Source: Agromyces sp. NDB4Y10
GTDB lineage: Bacteria; Actinomycetota; Actinomycetes; Actinomycetales; Microbacteriaceae
NCBI RefSeq assembly: GCF_001620055.1
Contig: NZ_LQGY01000055.1
Coordinates: 124,001-188,000 of the forward strand
Length of the DNA stretch: 64,000 bases
Direction: 5' to 3'
Numbering within the stretch: the first letter of the stretch is position 1; every line of letters begins with the position of its first letter. The position numbers and the translations under genes are program-made. A model generated the notes under the pieces. The model ran no database searches. It was not told the DNA's origin and saw only the letters and a list, made by a program, of their open reading frames with translations. Positions 19,788 through 28,487 of this stretch are shown piece after piece.

Positions 19788-20390
19788 TCAGAGCGCGGCG
19801 AGGAGGTCCTGCATCTCGGCGATCTCGTTGGTCTGATCCTCGATGATCCGCTCGGCCAGGGCGACGGCGTCGGGGTTCTCGCCGTTCTCGACCTGGACCT
19901 CGGCCATCTCGATGGCGCCTTCGTGGTGCATGATCATCTGCTCGAGGAACAGGGCGGATGCCTCGGCGCCGGTGGCATCGTTAAGGCGGCCCATGTCCTC
20001 CTCGGACATCATTCCGTCACCCATGGCGCCCATGTCGTGACCCATCTCGCCCATGCTCTCGTCCGCCCCCCACTGATCGAGCCAGTCCTTCATCTGGTCG
20101 ATCTCGGGCTGCTGGGCATCCTTGATCTGTCCGGCGAGCTCGCGGACCTGCTCGTCGACACCGTCCTTCTCCAGGAGGCTGTCGCTCATCTCGATCGCCT
20201 GCTCGTGATGCGGGATCATCATCTGCGCGAACGTCACGTCCGCGTCGTTGAAGACCGCTTCCGCCGTCGGCGACGCCGACGCGGCCGGAGCGTTCTCGGT
20301 CTCGTTCTGCTGAGTGGCCGTGCATCCGGCCAGGGTGAGGGCGGCCACAAGTGCGGTCGCCGCGGTCAGGGTGGTGCGTGCGGTGAACAT
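19788..20390 (-). CDS. DUF305 lipoprotein, metal-associated
   Basis: 200 residues. The lipobox LTLAGC puts the lipidated Cys at about residue 23. Two DUF305 (ferritin-like helical) halves each carry the marker Met/His motif: MMIPHHEQAIEM and MIMHHEGAIEM. A Met-rich linker (MGEMGHDMGAMGDGMM) could bind Cu(I) or Ag(I). DUF305 proteins commonly accompany copper genes; the exact role is unknown. It stands alone, followed by an M23 gene 155 bases downstream on the same strand. Confidence 0.9.
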   Translation of the reverse strand: MFTARTTLTAATALVAALTLAGCTATQQNETENAPAASASPTAEAVFNDADVTFAQMMIPHHEQAIEMSDSLLEKDGVDEQVRELAGQIKDAQQPEIDQMKDWLDQWGADESMGEMGHDMGAMGDGMMSEEDMGRLNDATGAEASALFLEQMIMHHEGAIEMAEVQVENGENPDAVALAERIIEDQTNEIAEMQDLLAAL

Positions 20391-20469
20391 GCCGTTCCGT
20401 TCTGTCGATCTCGAAATCTGGTATCAGGAGCGCAGCAGTCCGAAGGGTCGGACGAGCCGCCTGCCTGAA

Positions 20470-20946
20470 TCAGGTTCGACTGATCGAGAGAACGTGCAGG
20501 TCGGGTCGGCGATGACCCGCGAAGATCTCGCGCGCGCCGAGTCGGACGGCGCCGCCAGCGTCGAGGAGGAGTCGGAACATCGCCGGGCGCGATGCGAGGG
20601 CGAGCATGATCCCGAAGGCGATCATCATGGCGCAGGCCAGAGCCGCTGCCGCGCAGCCGAGCAGGTCGGCCGCGCAGTCGCTGCCGCACTCGGCGACGAC
20701 CGCGGTCGCCCCCGCCACCACGGTCGCCATCGTTGCCGCCAGCGGCGTTGCGTCAGTTCCGCCGTGCTCGTCGGCGTGCGTACCGGTGCCGGTCGACACC
20801 GCCGCATGCGCGACGTGCTCGGACCCGCTGTCGTGCATGGCGACCAGTCCCAGCGCGACTGCCGCCATCAGCATCGCGCTGAGCAGTGCGCTGCGAGCAG
20901 TCCGCACACCGGGGAGGACGACACGGCGAATGGCAGTCAGACCCAT
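20470..20946 (-). CDS. DUF6153-like membrane protein
   Basis: 158 residues. The ATG at 20946 follows GGAGG. There are two predicted membrane segments (about residues 17-38 and 100-122), with an exported loop containing His residues (HDSGSEHVAHAA, HADEHGG). It resembles small DUF6153 proteins found near copper genes in actinobacteria. The function is unknown. It is divergent from the second csoR, with a CsoR operator in between. Confidence 0.7.
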   Translation of the reverse strand: MGLTAIRRVVLPGVRTARSALLSAMLMAAVALGLVAMHDSGSEHVAHAAVSTGTGTHADEHGGTDATPLAATMATVVAGATAVVAECGSDCAADLLGCAAAALACAMMIAFGIMLALASRPAMFRLLLDAGGAVRLGAREIFAGHRRPDLHVLSISRT

Positions 20947-21078
20947 GTCACCTCCGATTCGTCGCGTGCGGGCAGCAGCCGGATACCCGCACAGAGTACT
21001 CCACCAGCCGGACCGTCTTGCTGAGATCGCCGCGCCGAGCTCGCCGGACCGGGTTCTGCGCGATCCTCCCGGCGGCCG

Positions 21079-21106
21079 ACCCGATGGGACCTCCGTCCCA
21101 TCGGGT
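21079..21106. repeat. 12-base hairpin before csoR2
   Basis: ACCCGATGGGAC, loop CTCC, then the exact reverse complement. It ends one base before operator 5. It could be a second regulator site, a cruciform, or a terminator protecting csoR2 from reading through. Confidence 0.55.
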
Positions 21107-21107
21107 G

Positions 21108-21124
21108 GTACCCCGGATGGGTAT
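21108..21124. promoter_or_regulatory. CsoR-type copper operator 5
   Basis: GTACCCC-GGA-TGGGTAT, a one-base variant of the copper palindrome, lies 23 bases before the csoR2 start. Confidence 0.72.
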
Positions 21125-21147
21125 TTTTGGTGCTGGAGGTGGGCGTG

Positions 21148-21429
21148 ATGCAGGGGTACACGGGGAATAGGGCCGCGCTGCTGGCCAGACTCGGTCGCGC
21201 CGAAGGGCAGGTGCGTGGCGTGGCTCGAATGGTGGAACAGGACGCGGACTGCATCGACGTGCTGACGCAGATCTCCGCGGCGACGAGTGCGCTGAACTCG
21301 GTCGCGCTCGCTCTGCTCGAGGATCACCTCAACCATTGCGTGACCGAGGCCGCCGAGCACGGCGGTCAGATCGGCGCCGAGAAGCTCACCGAAGCCAGCG
21401 CCGCAATCGCCCGCCTCGTGCGATCCTGA
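21148..21429 (+). CDS. csoR: Second CsoR-family copper repressor
   Basis: 93 residues; the start at 21148 (MQGYTGN) is preferred, with GGAGG 9 bases upstream, over an alternative at 21127. The Cys/His/Cys ligands are present (DADCIDVLTQI; DHLNHC) and RAEGQVRGVARMV matches CsoR1. The protein differs from CsoR1 mainly in the first 15 residues and the loop before the last helix. It begins a transcript with a P1B-ATPase and is probably its repressor, autoregulated through operator 5. Confidence 0.9.
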   Translation: MQGYTGNRAALLARLGRAEGQVRGVARMVEQDADCIDVLTQISAATSALNSVALALLEDHLNHCVTEAAEHGGQIGAEKLTEASAAIARLVRS

Positions 21430-21454
21430 CTCCTGGATGGAAAGGACTCCCCCG

Positions 21455-21499
21455 ATGACCGACCTGCGCACCCGCGATCTGGGGCTCGGATATGAGTGA
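21455..21499 (+). CDS. 14-residue leader peptide ORF
   Basis: ATG at 21455 follows AAAGGA at a good distance; [14 protein letters not shown] then TGA. The stop lies 5 bases inside the next gene, whose ATG (21492) sits within the leader's GGATATGAGTGA. The ATPase gene has no clear ribosome site of its own, so its translation may depend on this short ORF. It could instead be the remnant of a once longer gene. Confidence 0.5.
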   Translation: MTDLRTRDLGLGYE

Positions 21500-23960
21500 G
21501 CAGACGGCAACGGTCGTGCTGGAGGTCTCCGGCGTCCAGTGGGCTTCTTCGAAAGCAGTCGCCGAAGCGTATCTTTCACGGCGGCCGGGAGTACTCGCGG
21601 TCGAAGCGAACCCTGTGGCCCAGACCGCGAATGTCAGCTTCGACCCGGGCGTCACGTCCGTCGCCGAGCTGCGTGGATGGGTTCGAGAGTGCGGATACCA
21701 CTGTGCCGGGCAATCCGTCCCCGATCACATTTGCGACCCCACTATGGAGCCTCACGCCGACCACGTTCCGGCGGGAGATCACCACCCGTCGCAGCCGCCT
21801 GACGCTGTGGACGTCACTTCAGAGGCATCCGCTATCGAGGGTCACGGCGGCCACGGCGCGCACGCGCCCGAATCCGCTCAGGCCGCTCGCACCCCCCAGG
21901 ATGTGATGGGGCACGGCGGTCACCACGCCGGCATGACGATGGACGCGATGATCCGGGACATGCGCAACCGGTTCCTGGTCGCACTGATCCTCTCGATCCC
22001 GATCACCCTGTGGTCGCCGATCGGGCGGGAAGTCATCGGCTTCACCGTGCCGGCGCCGTTCGGGCTGCGCGATGACGTGTTCGCGCTGCTGCTGTCGCTG
22101 CCCGTGATCTTCTACTCGGCCTGGATCTTCTTCGACGGCGCATGGCGGGCGCTTCGCGCTCGGACCCTGGACATGATGGTGCTGGTGGCGGTGGGCGTCG
22201 GCGCAGGCTGGCTATACAGCCTGGTGGTCACGCTCACCGGCGGCGGTGAGGTGTTCTACGAGGCTGCGACAGTGCTGGCAACATTCGTGCTGCTCGGGCA
22301 CTGGGTCGAGATGCGCGCCCGCGGCGGCGCGAACGACGCGATCCGCACCCTGCTCGAACTCGCTCCACCCCGCGCGGTGGTGATCCGCGACGGCGAAGAA
22401 CTCGAGATACCGACCTCGGAGGTGCAGCCGGGCGACCTGATGCTGGTCCGCCCCGGCGCGAAGGTGCCCACTGATGGGCAGGTCGAGGACGGCGAATCCG
22501 AGATCGACGAGTCCATGGTCACCGGGGAGAGCCTTCCCGTGGCCAAGCAGCCCGGGTCGGAGGTGATCGGCGCAACGGTCAACACCACCGGAACCCTGCG
22601 CGTGCGGGCGACCAAGGTCGGCGCGGACACCGCGCTGGCGCAGATCGTCGCACTGGTGCAGGAAGCCCAGAACTCGAAGGCCCCCGGTCAGCGGCTGGCC
22701 GACAAGGCGGCGTTCTGGTTGGTCCTCGTCGCCCTGATCGGCGGCACCGCGACGTTCCTGGCCTGGTTGCTGGCCGGGGCCGAGGTATCAACCGCGATCC
22801 TGTTCGCGATCACTGTCGTCGTCATCACTTGCCCCGACGCGCTGGGCCTGGCCACGCCGACGGCGATCATGGTCGGCACGGGCCTCGGCGCGAGACGCGG
22901 CGTGCTGTTCAAGAACGCCACCGGCATCGAGACCGCCGCGCGGATCGACACCGTCGTGCTGGACAAGACCGGCACCCTCACCAAGGGCGAGCCCGAAGTC
23001 ACCGACTTCCAGCCGTTCAACATGGACGCCGCGGAGCTCATCTCCTTGGCCGCCGCAGCGGAGCGCGAGTCCGAACATCCGCTCGCCAAAGCCATCGTCG
23101 CGTACGGCGAGGCCCTCGGCGTGCCCCGCCGCCAGGCGAGCTCGTTCAAGAACGTCACCGGCCAGGGGGCGATGGCCACTGTCGACGGCCGCCGCATCCT
23201 CCTCGGCAACGCTCGCCTGCTCGCCCAGGAGGGAGTCGACACCACTCTGGTGGAGGCGACCCAGCAGACATGGGCTCGCGCGGGCCGCACCGCAATCCTG
23301 ATCGCCGTCGACGGCGAGGCCGCCGGCGTCATCGCCCTCGCGGACGCGCCGCGCGAGACCGCGAAAGCCAGCATCGCCGCCCTGCACGACGCCGGCATCG
23401 AAGTCGTCATGCTCACCGGCGACAACCAGCCCACCGCCGAGCGCATCGCCGCGCTCCTCGGCATCGACACCGTCATCGCCGAAGTCCTCCCCGAGGACAA
23501 GAGCGCCAAGGTCGCCGAGCTCCAACAGGCCGGCAAGAAGGTCGCGATGGTCGGCGACGGCGTCAACGACGCACCGGCGCTGGCACAAGCCGACCTCGGG
23601 ATCGCGATCGGCGCCGGAACCGACGTCGCCATCGAGACCGCCGACGTCGTGCTCATGCGATCGGACCCCATGGACGTGGCCGTCGCCCTCACGATCGGGA
23701 AGGGCACCCTGCGGAAGATGCGGCAGAACCTCGGCTGGGCCATCGGCTACAACGCGATCGCCCTGCCCATCGCCGCCGGCGTGTTCTACCCCGCCTTCGG
23801 GATCATGCTCAGCCCTGAGATCGCGGCGATCAGCATGTCCGGCTCCAGCGTCATCGTCGCCGCCAACGCGCTCCTGCTGAAGCGGCTCCGGCTGCCGGAG
23901 CAAGCGCCGACCGCCCCCGAGGCGCATCTTGTAAAGGCGCCGGTCCCTTCCCCGCGCTGA
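21492..23960 (+). CDS. Heavy-metal P1B-ATPase with CPD motif
   Basis: 822 residues. Residues about 5-75 fold like an HMA domain but lack CxxC (SGVQWASS in its place). A His-rich linker follows ([28 protein letters not shown]), as in CopB-type pumps. The membrane metal motif reads [11 protein letters not shown], Cys447-Pro-Asp449, where CPC or CPH is usual. The phosphorylation site DKTGT (Asp491), SEHPLAKA and GDGVNDAP are intact, so it should be an active pump. Pairing with CsoR2 and operator 5 suggests copper; the altered motif leaves ion or valence open. Confidence 0.92.
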   Translation: MSEQTATVVLEVSGVQWASSKAVAEAYLSRRPGVLAVEANPVAQTANVSFDPGVTSVAELRGWVRECGYHCAGQSVPDHICDPTMEPHADHVPAGDHHPSQPPDAVDVTSEASAIEGHGGHGAHAPESAQAARTPQDVMGHGGHHAGMTMDAMIRDMRNRFLVALILSIPITLWSPIGREVIGFTVPAPFGLRDDVFALLLSLPVIFYSAWIFFDGAWRALRARTLDMMVLVAVGVGAGWLYSLVVTLTGGGEVFYEAATVLATFVLLGHWVEMRARGGANDAIRTLLELAPPRAVVIRDGEELEIPTSEVQPGDLMLVRPGAKVPTDGQVEDGESEIDESMVTGESLPVAKQPGSEVIGATVNTTGTLRVRATKVGADTALAQIVALVQEAQNSKAPGQRLADKAAFWLVLVALIGGTATFLAWLLAGAEVSTAILFAITVVVITCPDALGLATPTAIMVGTGLGARRGVLFKNATGIETAARIDTVVLDKTGTLTKGEPEVTDFQPFNMDAAELISLAAAAERESEHPLAKAIVAYGEALGVPRRQASSFKNVTGQGAMATVDGRRILLGNARLLAQEGVDTTLVEATQQTWARAGRTAILIAVDGEAAGVIALADAPRETAKASIAALHDAGIEVVMLTGDNQPTAERIAALLGIDTVIAEVLPEDKSAKVAELQQAGKKVAMVGDGVNDAPALAQADLGIAIGAGTDVAIETADVVLMRSDPMDVAVALTIGKGTLRKMRQNLGWAIGYNAIALPIAAGVFYPAFGIMLSPEIAAISMSGSSVIVAANALLLKRLRLPEQAPTAPEAHLVKAPVPSPR

Positions 23961-23979
23961 TCCGGCAGCAGCCCGACAG

Positions 23980-24246
23980 CTACCGGGCGCGACCCTCTTC
24001 CAAGGTGTTCAGCAGCTCCCGGAACTGCTCGGGGGTGATCTCGCCGCGCGCGAGGCGCTCCTCGAGCAGTCGACGAGCCGGGTCTGTGTATGTGGTGTCG
24101 CTCGGCCCGGTCGATCCACGACCTGCCGATCCCCCCGAGCGCACCAGCAGCACGATCATGACGATGATTCCGGCGACGATCAGCAGGGGAATCAGCACCG
24201 CCGGGATCCACATCCACCATCCGCCGAATCCGTAGTCCCACATCAT
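23980..24246 (-). CDS. SHOCT-domain small membrane protein, copy 1
   Basis: 88 residues. One membrane segment (about residues 12-36) and a C-terminal SHOCT domain (DPARRLLEERLARGEITPEQFRELLNTLE). SHOCT occurs at the ends of many small membrane proteins and is thought to mediate oligomerisation. A second copy lies at 46208-46468. Confidence 0.9.
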   Translation of the reverse strand: MMWDYGFGGWWMWIPAVLIPLLIVAGIIVMIVLLVRSGGSAGRGSTGPSDTTYTDPARRLLEERLARGEITPEQFRELLNTLEEGRAR

Positions 24247-24342
24247 CTCGGGCCTCCCATCGCTCCCAGATGCAAGTCAACTCCGCGTCGACGTCGAATG
24301 TCGGGCCCTTCGACCCGGGGCTATCGGCGATCGATGTCGACT

Positions 24343-24864
24343 TCACAGCCGGGCGAGGACGAACTCGACCCGCTCGTCCGGTGGGAGCACCGGCACTCGT
24401 GCGAGCGGGACCTGCAAGCCCTCGTACACGTCGAGCAGCAGTTCCTGGATGCGGTGCTGGGCTTCGGCGTCCTCGGTTCGGGCGTAGTCCTCGGCGAGCG
24501 GCAGCAGGTCGAGGAGGAAGACCTTCCGGTACTCGACCCGCGTCAGTGCGTCCAACAGGGACGGGTCCGGCGGCAGGTCGAGGAAGCGGTAGTACGCCAG
24601 GGAATCGGGGAGTCCACGATCGAGGAAGACGATTTCGTCAGGATCCAGGGCGGCCTCCTGCTCGAGCTGCATGGCAAGCACGTTGCGCTGGAACTCGAGC
24701 TGACGGGAACGGACGTCCGCGACGGTGCGACCACCCAGACGCTGCAGGTCGATGTAGTGGCGGGCGTGCTCGATCGTGGTGTGGTAGCCCCGCTGCCGGA
24801 GCAAGTCCACCATGGTGGTCTTCCCGGAACTGGGACCACCGGTGATCACGTACCAGTTCGACAC
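24343..24864 (-). CDS. AAA-type NTPase of the COG3911 type
   Basis: 173 residues with a GTG start at 24864. The P-loop ITGGPSSGKTT at about residues 7-17 and a Walker-B-like IVFLDRGLPDS are clear. The family holds small predicted ATPases or kinases; no substrate is known. This gene is missing from the shortened repeat at 46-48 kb, where the sequence jumps from the neighbouring permease to the SHOCT gene. Confidence 0.8.
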   Translation of the reverse strand: MSNWYVITGGPSSGKTTMVDLLRQRGYHTTIEHARHYIDLQRLGGRTVADVRSRQLEFQRNVLAMQLEQEAALDPDEIVFLDRGLPDSLAYYRFLDLPPDPSLLDALTRVEYRKVFLLDLLPLAEDYARTEDAEAQHRIQELLLDVYEGLQVPLARVPVLPPDERVEFVLARL

Positions 24865-24922
24865 GTCGCCCCCTCGCCTAGCCTTCGTGTGGTCGGCGCA
24901 CGCGCATGCGGCGGCGTCGAGG

Positions 24923-26467
24923 TCATCCGGATGCGGCCTCGCGCAGCCGAAGGTGCTTGGCAGCCCGCGCCTGACGGCGAGCGGTGCTGGTGCGACGGAC
25001 GAACATGATCGTGACCACCAGGGTGAGTGCTGCGACCCACCCGAGGCCGATGAGCAGTCCGCCGGTTTCGTCGAACTCCTCGGTGAGCCCGGTGTCGATC
25101 AGCAGCCGATAGGGGCCGTAACCGGGAAGCAGCACGGCCGGTTCGGGAGGCTCGAGCCGAAGCATGGGGCTCTGCGTGATCCCGAGATCGAGGAACGGGA
25201 CGACGAAGGCGATCAGCACGCCGGCAACCCGCCCGAGGAGGAACCCCAGGCACATCCCGAGCAATGCGTAGACCGCTGCGAGCAGAAGCATGCCGCCCAC
25301 GAATCCCGGCCACTGCTTCGCCGGGAACACCATCGCGGTGACCGCCAAGGACGCTGCGGAGGTGATCAGGACCGCCACGGCGACCTCGCCGAATCGGCCG
25401 AGCAGCAGCGCGGACCGATGCATCCCGGACTGGACGAGCCGACGATCACCCTCCCGGTTACCGAGCGCGATGAACAGGCCCGCGACGGTCGCGAGCGAGG
25501 CCACCGCGATCGGAGCCATGGTCCCCGCGTGCGTGTCGGGCAGCCAGAGCCGCACGTCGATCTCCCGGCCGTCGTCGAGCACGCGCATCACCGAGTACTG
25601 CTCTTCGGTGATGAGCTTCGAAACCCAGATGAAGATGAACGGCACCGCGACAAGGAGCGCCCACAGCGCCGGGTTCCGTCCATACTGCCGCACACCCTTG
25701 CCGAAGCTCTCCCCCACTTGGCCGGCCCAACCCGGCCGGCGGGAACCGTGCGGGCGGTAGCCGGCTCGGGTCGCGCGGGCAAGCAGCAGGCCGCTGCCGA
25801 GGAGTGCCGCCCCTACCCAGACCAGCGCGATGCCGAGGTCGCCCAGGTTCCCGCCGTGCCCGGAGGGCAGGTCGACCATCCACAACGTCACGAAGTGCGT
25901 CGGCATCCCGCGGGTGAGCACCACACGGTCGGGCGAGGTGAGCGCGGGGCCGAAGAAGACGTCGACGATCCAGATCAGCAGGATCACCACCGTGCCATTG
26001 ACCTGGTCCTTCACCAGGGCGCCGACGGCAGCACCGATCCCGACGTAGATGAGGGCGAACATCAGCGTGCCCGCTGCCACCCGGAACGGGTCCTCCACCT
26101 CGCTCCGGAGGAACAGGGTCGCGAGCGCTGCCGCCGACACGAGGACCGCGATGAGCACTCCGGTCATCATGCGGGAGACCACCAGCGCCAAGGTTGGGAG
26201 ACCCGCAAGCACGAGTCGCCGGTCCGCGGAGTGCGCTTGGCGGGTCTGGAAGTACATCGCCAGTGCGGCGAGGAACGCGGCGGCCCAGCCGGTCGTCGCC
26301 GTCTCGACGGCATTCCCGGTGCCGCCGAGGAGCTCCGCGGCGTCCGCCATCGGTTCCGCTGCCACGAACACGAAGACCACCGGGATCAGCACCAGGACGA
26401 GCAGGTTGACCGGGTTCCGGATGTATTCGACCAGGAACCGGCGAGTGAGAACGGCGATCGCCCTCAT
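24923..26467 (-). CDS. ABC-2 type permease
   Basis: 514 residues with about 12 predicted membrane segments in two halves (start MRAIAVLTRRFLVEYIRNPVN). It is the membrane part of an exporter with the ATPase encoded just upstream; its ATG overlaps the ATPase stop by 4 bases. The substrate is not evident. A degraded 3' half of a second copy lies at 46573-47095. Confidence 0.85.
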   Translation of the reverse strand: MRAIAVLTRRFLVEYIRNPVNLLVLVLIPVVFVFVAAEPMADAAELLGGTGNAVETATTGWAAAFLAALAMYFQTRQAHSADRRLVLAGLPTLALVVSRMMTGVLIAVLVSAAALATLFLRSEVEDPFRVAAGTLMFALIYVGIGAAVGALVKDQVNGTVVILLIWIVDVFFGPALTSPDRVVLTRGMPTHFVTLWMVDLPSGHGGNLGDLGIALVWVGAALLGSGLLLARATRAGYRPHGSRRPGWAGQVGESFGKGVRQYGRNPALWALLVAVPFIFIWVSKLITEEQYSVMRVLDDGREIDVRLWLPDTHAGTMAPIAVASLATVAGLFIALGNREGDRRLVQSGMHRSALLLGRFGEVAVAVLITSAASLAVTAMVFPAKQWPGFVGGMLLLAAVYALLGMCLGFLLGRVAGVLIAFVVPFLDLGITQSPMLRLEPPEPAVLLPGYGPYRLLIDTGLTEEFDETGGLLIGLGWVAALTLVVTIMFVRRTSTARRQARAAKHLRLREAASG

Positions 26468-27135
26468 CTCGGCGCCGTCTTCCCCTCCCGGAGCTCGATG
26501 ATCCGGTCGAAGCGCTCCTCGTCGGCGATGAAGTGGCTGATCACCAACACGGCCCGCCCAGATTCGCGGCTCCGCCCCACCATGCCCCAGAACCTGAGGT
26601 AGGTATCCCAGTCGAATCCCGCGTACGGCTCGTCGAGCAGCACCATCGGATCGGGCAGCAGGGCCAGGGCCAGGTTGAGCTTCGCGAGCGTTCCACCGGA
26701 AAGCCTGTCGGCGCGCTCATCCGCGTACCGGGCGAAGTCGAGATCCTCGTAGAGCCGCGCCTGCGCAGCGCGGCGCTCCTCCCGGGTCAACCCGTAGGCC
26801 ACCCCGAACAACTCGAAGTGCTCATCGCACGTGAGCCGCTCGAACACCACAGGTCGCTGGGGACAGTAACCCATCGAGCCGTGCAGTTCGACCGACCCTG
26901 CGTCGGCCGAGAGTGCGCCGACGAGGATCTGCATGAGCGTGGACTTACCCGACCCGTTCTCGCCGACCAGCCCGACGATCTCGCCGCGATTCAACGACAG
27001 GCCGGCTCCGTCGAGCACATGGTGTCGGCGGCGGAACGGCCAGACGCCCTGGCGGTACGTCTTTGAGATGCCGCTCGCCGTGAGCACGAGGTCGGCGGGA
27101 GAACTTCCAGCGGGCAGGTTGCCGATCGTATCCAT
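26464..27135 (-). CDS. ABC transporter ATPase
   Basis: 223 residues. Walker A GENGSGKST, Q-loop YCPQRP, signature LSGGTLAKL, Walker B MVLLDEPYAGFD and the switch His in ISHFI are all present. An AAAGGA box precedes the ATG at 27135. It powers the ABC-2 permease encoded in the overlapping next gene. Confidence 0.92.
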   Translation of the reverse strand: MDTIGNLPAGSSPADLVLTASGISKTYRQGVWPFRRRHHVLDGAGLSLNRGEIVGLVGENGSGKSTLMQILVGALSADAGSVELHGSMGYCPQRPVVFERLTCDEHFELFGVAYGLTREERRAAQARLYEDLDFARYADERADRLSGGTLAKLNLALALLPDPMVLLDEPYAGFDWDTYLRFWGMVGRSRESGRAVLVISHFIADEERFDRIIELREGKTAPR

Positions 27136-27242
27136 GGTGCCGGTTCCTTTGGAGCGTTAAGGGAAGCGTCCCACTCGAGGTCCTTGCGCTCCATGACCTT
27201 CGTCCATGCGACATCGGCCAATCGTCCCCGCGGAGCCCGGCC

Positions 27243-27896
27243 TCATTCGGCGGGGCAGGTTCGATCGGCCGGCTCGCTGAAGTCGGGCACGGCGCGCGAC
27301 TCCGCTTCGGCGGCCGTGGTGGCCGGGCCGTTCTCCTCGATGTCGCGGATCAGCCAGTCCATCTCGGTGATCTCGCGCCGCTGCGCCTCGCTGATCGCGA
27401 CGGCGAGCTCGCAGACGCGGATATCCTCGTTCTGGAACCGCTCGGATCGGGTGATCGCGAGCGAGTGGTGGGGGATCATCGCGCGCATGAACGACGTGTC
27501 GTTCACCGTGGCCTGCGTGCGGTCGAGGGCGATGCCGCCGCCGATCAACAGCACGCTCGCGGCGACCACGGCGATGTTGCCCTTCGTGCTCTTGTACATG
27601 CCGAGCATCCAGGCGAGCATGACCAGGCCCATGGTGCCGCCCATGGTGATCGCCATGAAGATGCGGCTCTGGCTGAATCGGATGTGGGTCCACTCCCAGG
27701 AGCCCGCGAACATGACGAAGTACATGACCACCATCGAGGTGAGGATCATCGCCCCGAACTGCAGGTACATCTTCATCGTGTGCTTCGACTGCTGACCGTC
27801 CTGATGGTCGGACTCCGACGAGTGCTCCGCGTGCTCGTCGTGGGTGGCCCGTTGGGCCAGCTGCTGCTCGTCGGCTGCGTTCCGATTCTCGGACAT
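27243..27896 (-). CDS. DUF305 membrane protein
   Basis: 217 residues. A hydrophilic His-rich N-terminus (HDEHAEHSSESDHQDG) is followed by three predicted membrane segments (about 43-63, 72-92, 100-120) and a C-terminal DUF305 region with FMRAMIPHHSLAI. Cys residues occur at VCELAV and at the C-terminus (RTCPAE). This type is common in metal-resistance regions. A weak copper-like palindrome lies about 90 bases upstream (27987-28000). Confidence 0.85.
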   Translation of the reverse strand: MSENRNAADEQQLAQRATHDEHAEHSSESDHQDGQQSKHTMKMYLQFGAMILTSMVVMYFVMFAGSWEWTHIRFSQSRIFMAITMGGTMGLVMLAWMLGMYKSTKGNIAVVAASVLLIGGGIALDRTQATVNDTSFMRAMIPHHSLAITRSERFQNEDIRVCELAVAISEAQRREITEMDWLIRDIEENGPATTAAEAESRAVPDFSEPADRTCPAE

Positions 27897-27986
27897 GCTG
27901 CTCGAACCTCCTCGGTTGTCTCGCCTCTAGGCGATCAGGTGAGCCACGGCGCGGCAAGGGCGTTGCGCTCTCACCGTGCGGTCTGT

Positions 27987-28000
27987 TACCCCGGAGGTAT
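27987..28000. promoter_or_regulatory. Degenerate CsoR-like site
   Basis: TTACCCCGGAGGTAT resembles operator 5 with two mismatches. It lies before the DUF305 gene and next to a deletion scar. Function is uncertain. Confidence 0.35.
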
Positions 28001-28075
28001 TCCAGGGCGCGCTGCAGCGCAGGCCGCCCGCCGGTCGGCCCAATCTCGACGATCCATGAAGTCCCGACCCGCCCA

Positions 28076-28136
28076 ACGCGACGGTCGCCGCCACACCGGC
28101 CCCGACGACGATCAGGTCGTGCCTGTGTTCAGGCAT
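28076..28136 (-). pseudogene. N-terminal stub of an FAD oxidoreductase, copy 1
   Basis: ATG at 28136 overlaps the end of the thioredoxin-like gene. The first 20 codons (MPEHRHDLIVVGAGVAATVA) form an FAD-binding start as in mercuric-reductase-like flavoproteins, then the sequence loses all similarity. A related but different stub follows the second thioredoxin-like copy, so a full flavoprotein was once part of this unit. Confidence 0.65.
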
Positions 28137-28431
28137 CGCCGAGCACCACCTCGCGCAGCTGCGGCGTCGTCGGCGCACCGGCCGGGCCAGCCGGAGTGGC
28201 GTAGACCCGGCACGCGAGACCCACCGGGACGTTCGGGTCGGCGAATGGGTCAACCCCGTCGACCAGGATGCTCGGCGAACCACGGAACCCGATCCGCTCG
28301 GCCTGCTCCGCCGTCGCGACGAGCTCCCTCTTCGATGTCAGGTCGGGTCTGCCGGAGATGAGCTCGGTCAGCCGGCGCTCGACGGTCTGCCAGTTCGGGC
28401 AGCCGTCGAAGTACTGCAGCGTGATCTCCAT
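28129..28431 (-). CDS. Thioredoxin-like protein of MerR unit, copy 1
   Basis: 100 residues; ATG at 28431. EITLQYFDGCPNW has a single active-site-like Cys11 in CPNW (no second Cys), and GFRGSPSILVDG is the cis-proline loop of the thioredoxin fold. A further Cys sits in GLACRVY. Such proteins occur beside MerR regulators and mercuric-reductase-like genes in actinobacteria, so a role in metal or thiol handling is likely. It is divergent from merR over a MerR-type promoter. Confidence 0.8.
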   Translation of the reverse strand: MEITLQYFDGCPNWQTVERRLTELISGRPDLTSKRELVATAEQAERIGFRGSPSILVDGVDPFADPNVPVGLACRVYATPAGPAGAPTTPQLREVVLGDA

Positions 28432-28438
28432 GCCCGTG

Positions 28439-28470
28439 ACGCTAGACCTTCTACCCGACTTCAAGGTCAA
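28439..28470 (-). promoter_or_regulatory. MerR-type promoter/operator, copy 1
   Basis: On the minus strand TTGACC (28470-28465) and TAGCGT (28444-28439) are 20 bases apart, an over-long spacer. The spacer holds the inverted repeat GACCTT-N12-AAGGTC (28445-28468). This is the classical MerR-family arrangement in which the regulator twists the DNA on metal binding. It would drive the thioredoxin-like gene. Confidence 0.8.
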
Positions 28471-28487
28471 GGGCGTAGCATGACGGC

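Noticed and set aside
24812-26602. 596-codon open frame on the + strand
   Set aside because: Antisense to the clear ABC-2 permease; composition (Arg, His, Asp, Gln-rich, no domain) is typical of high-GC shadow frames.
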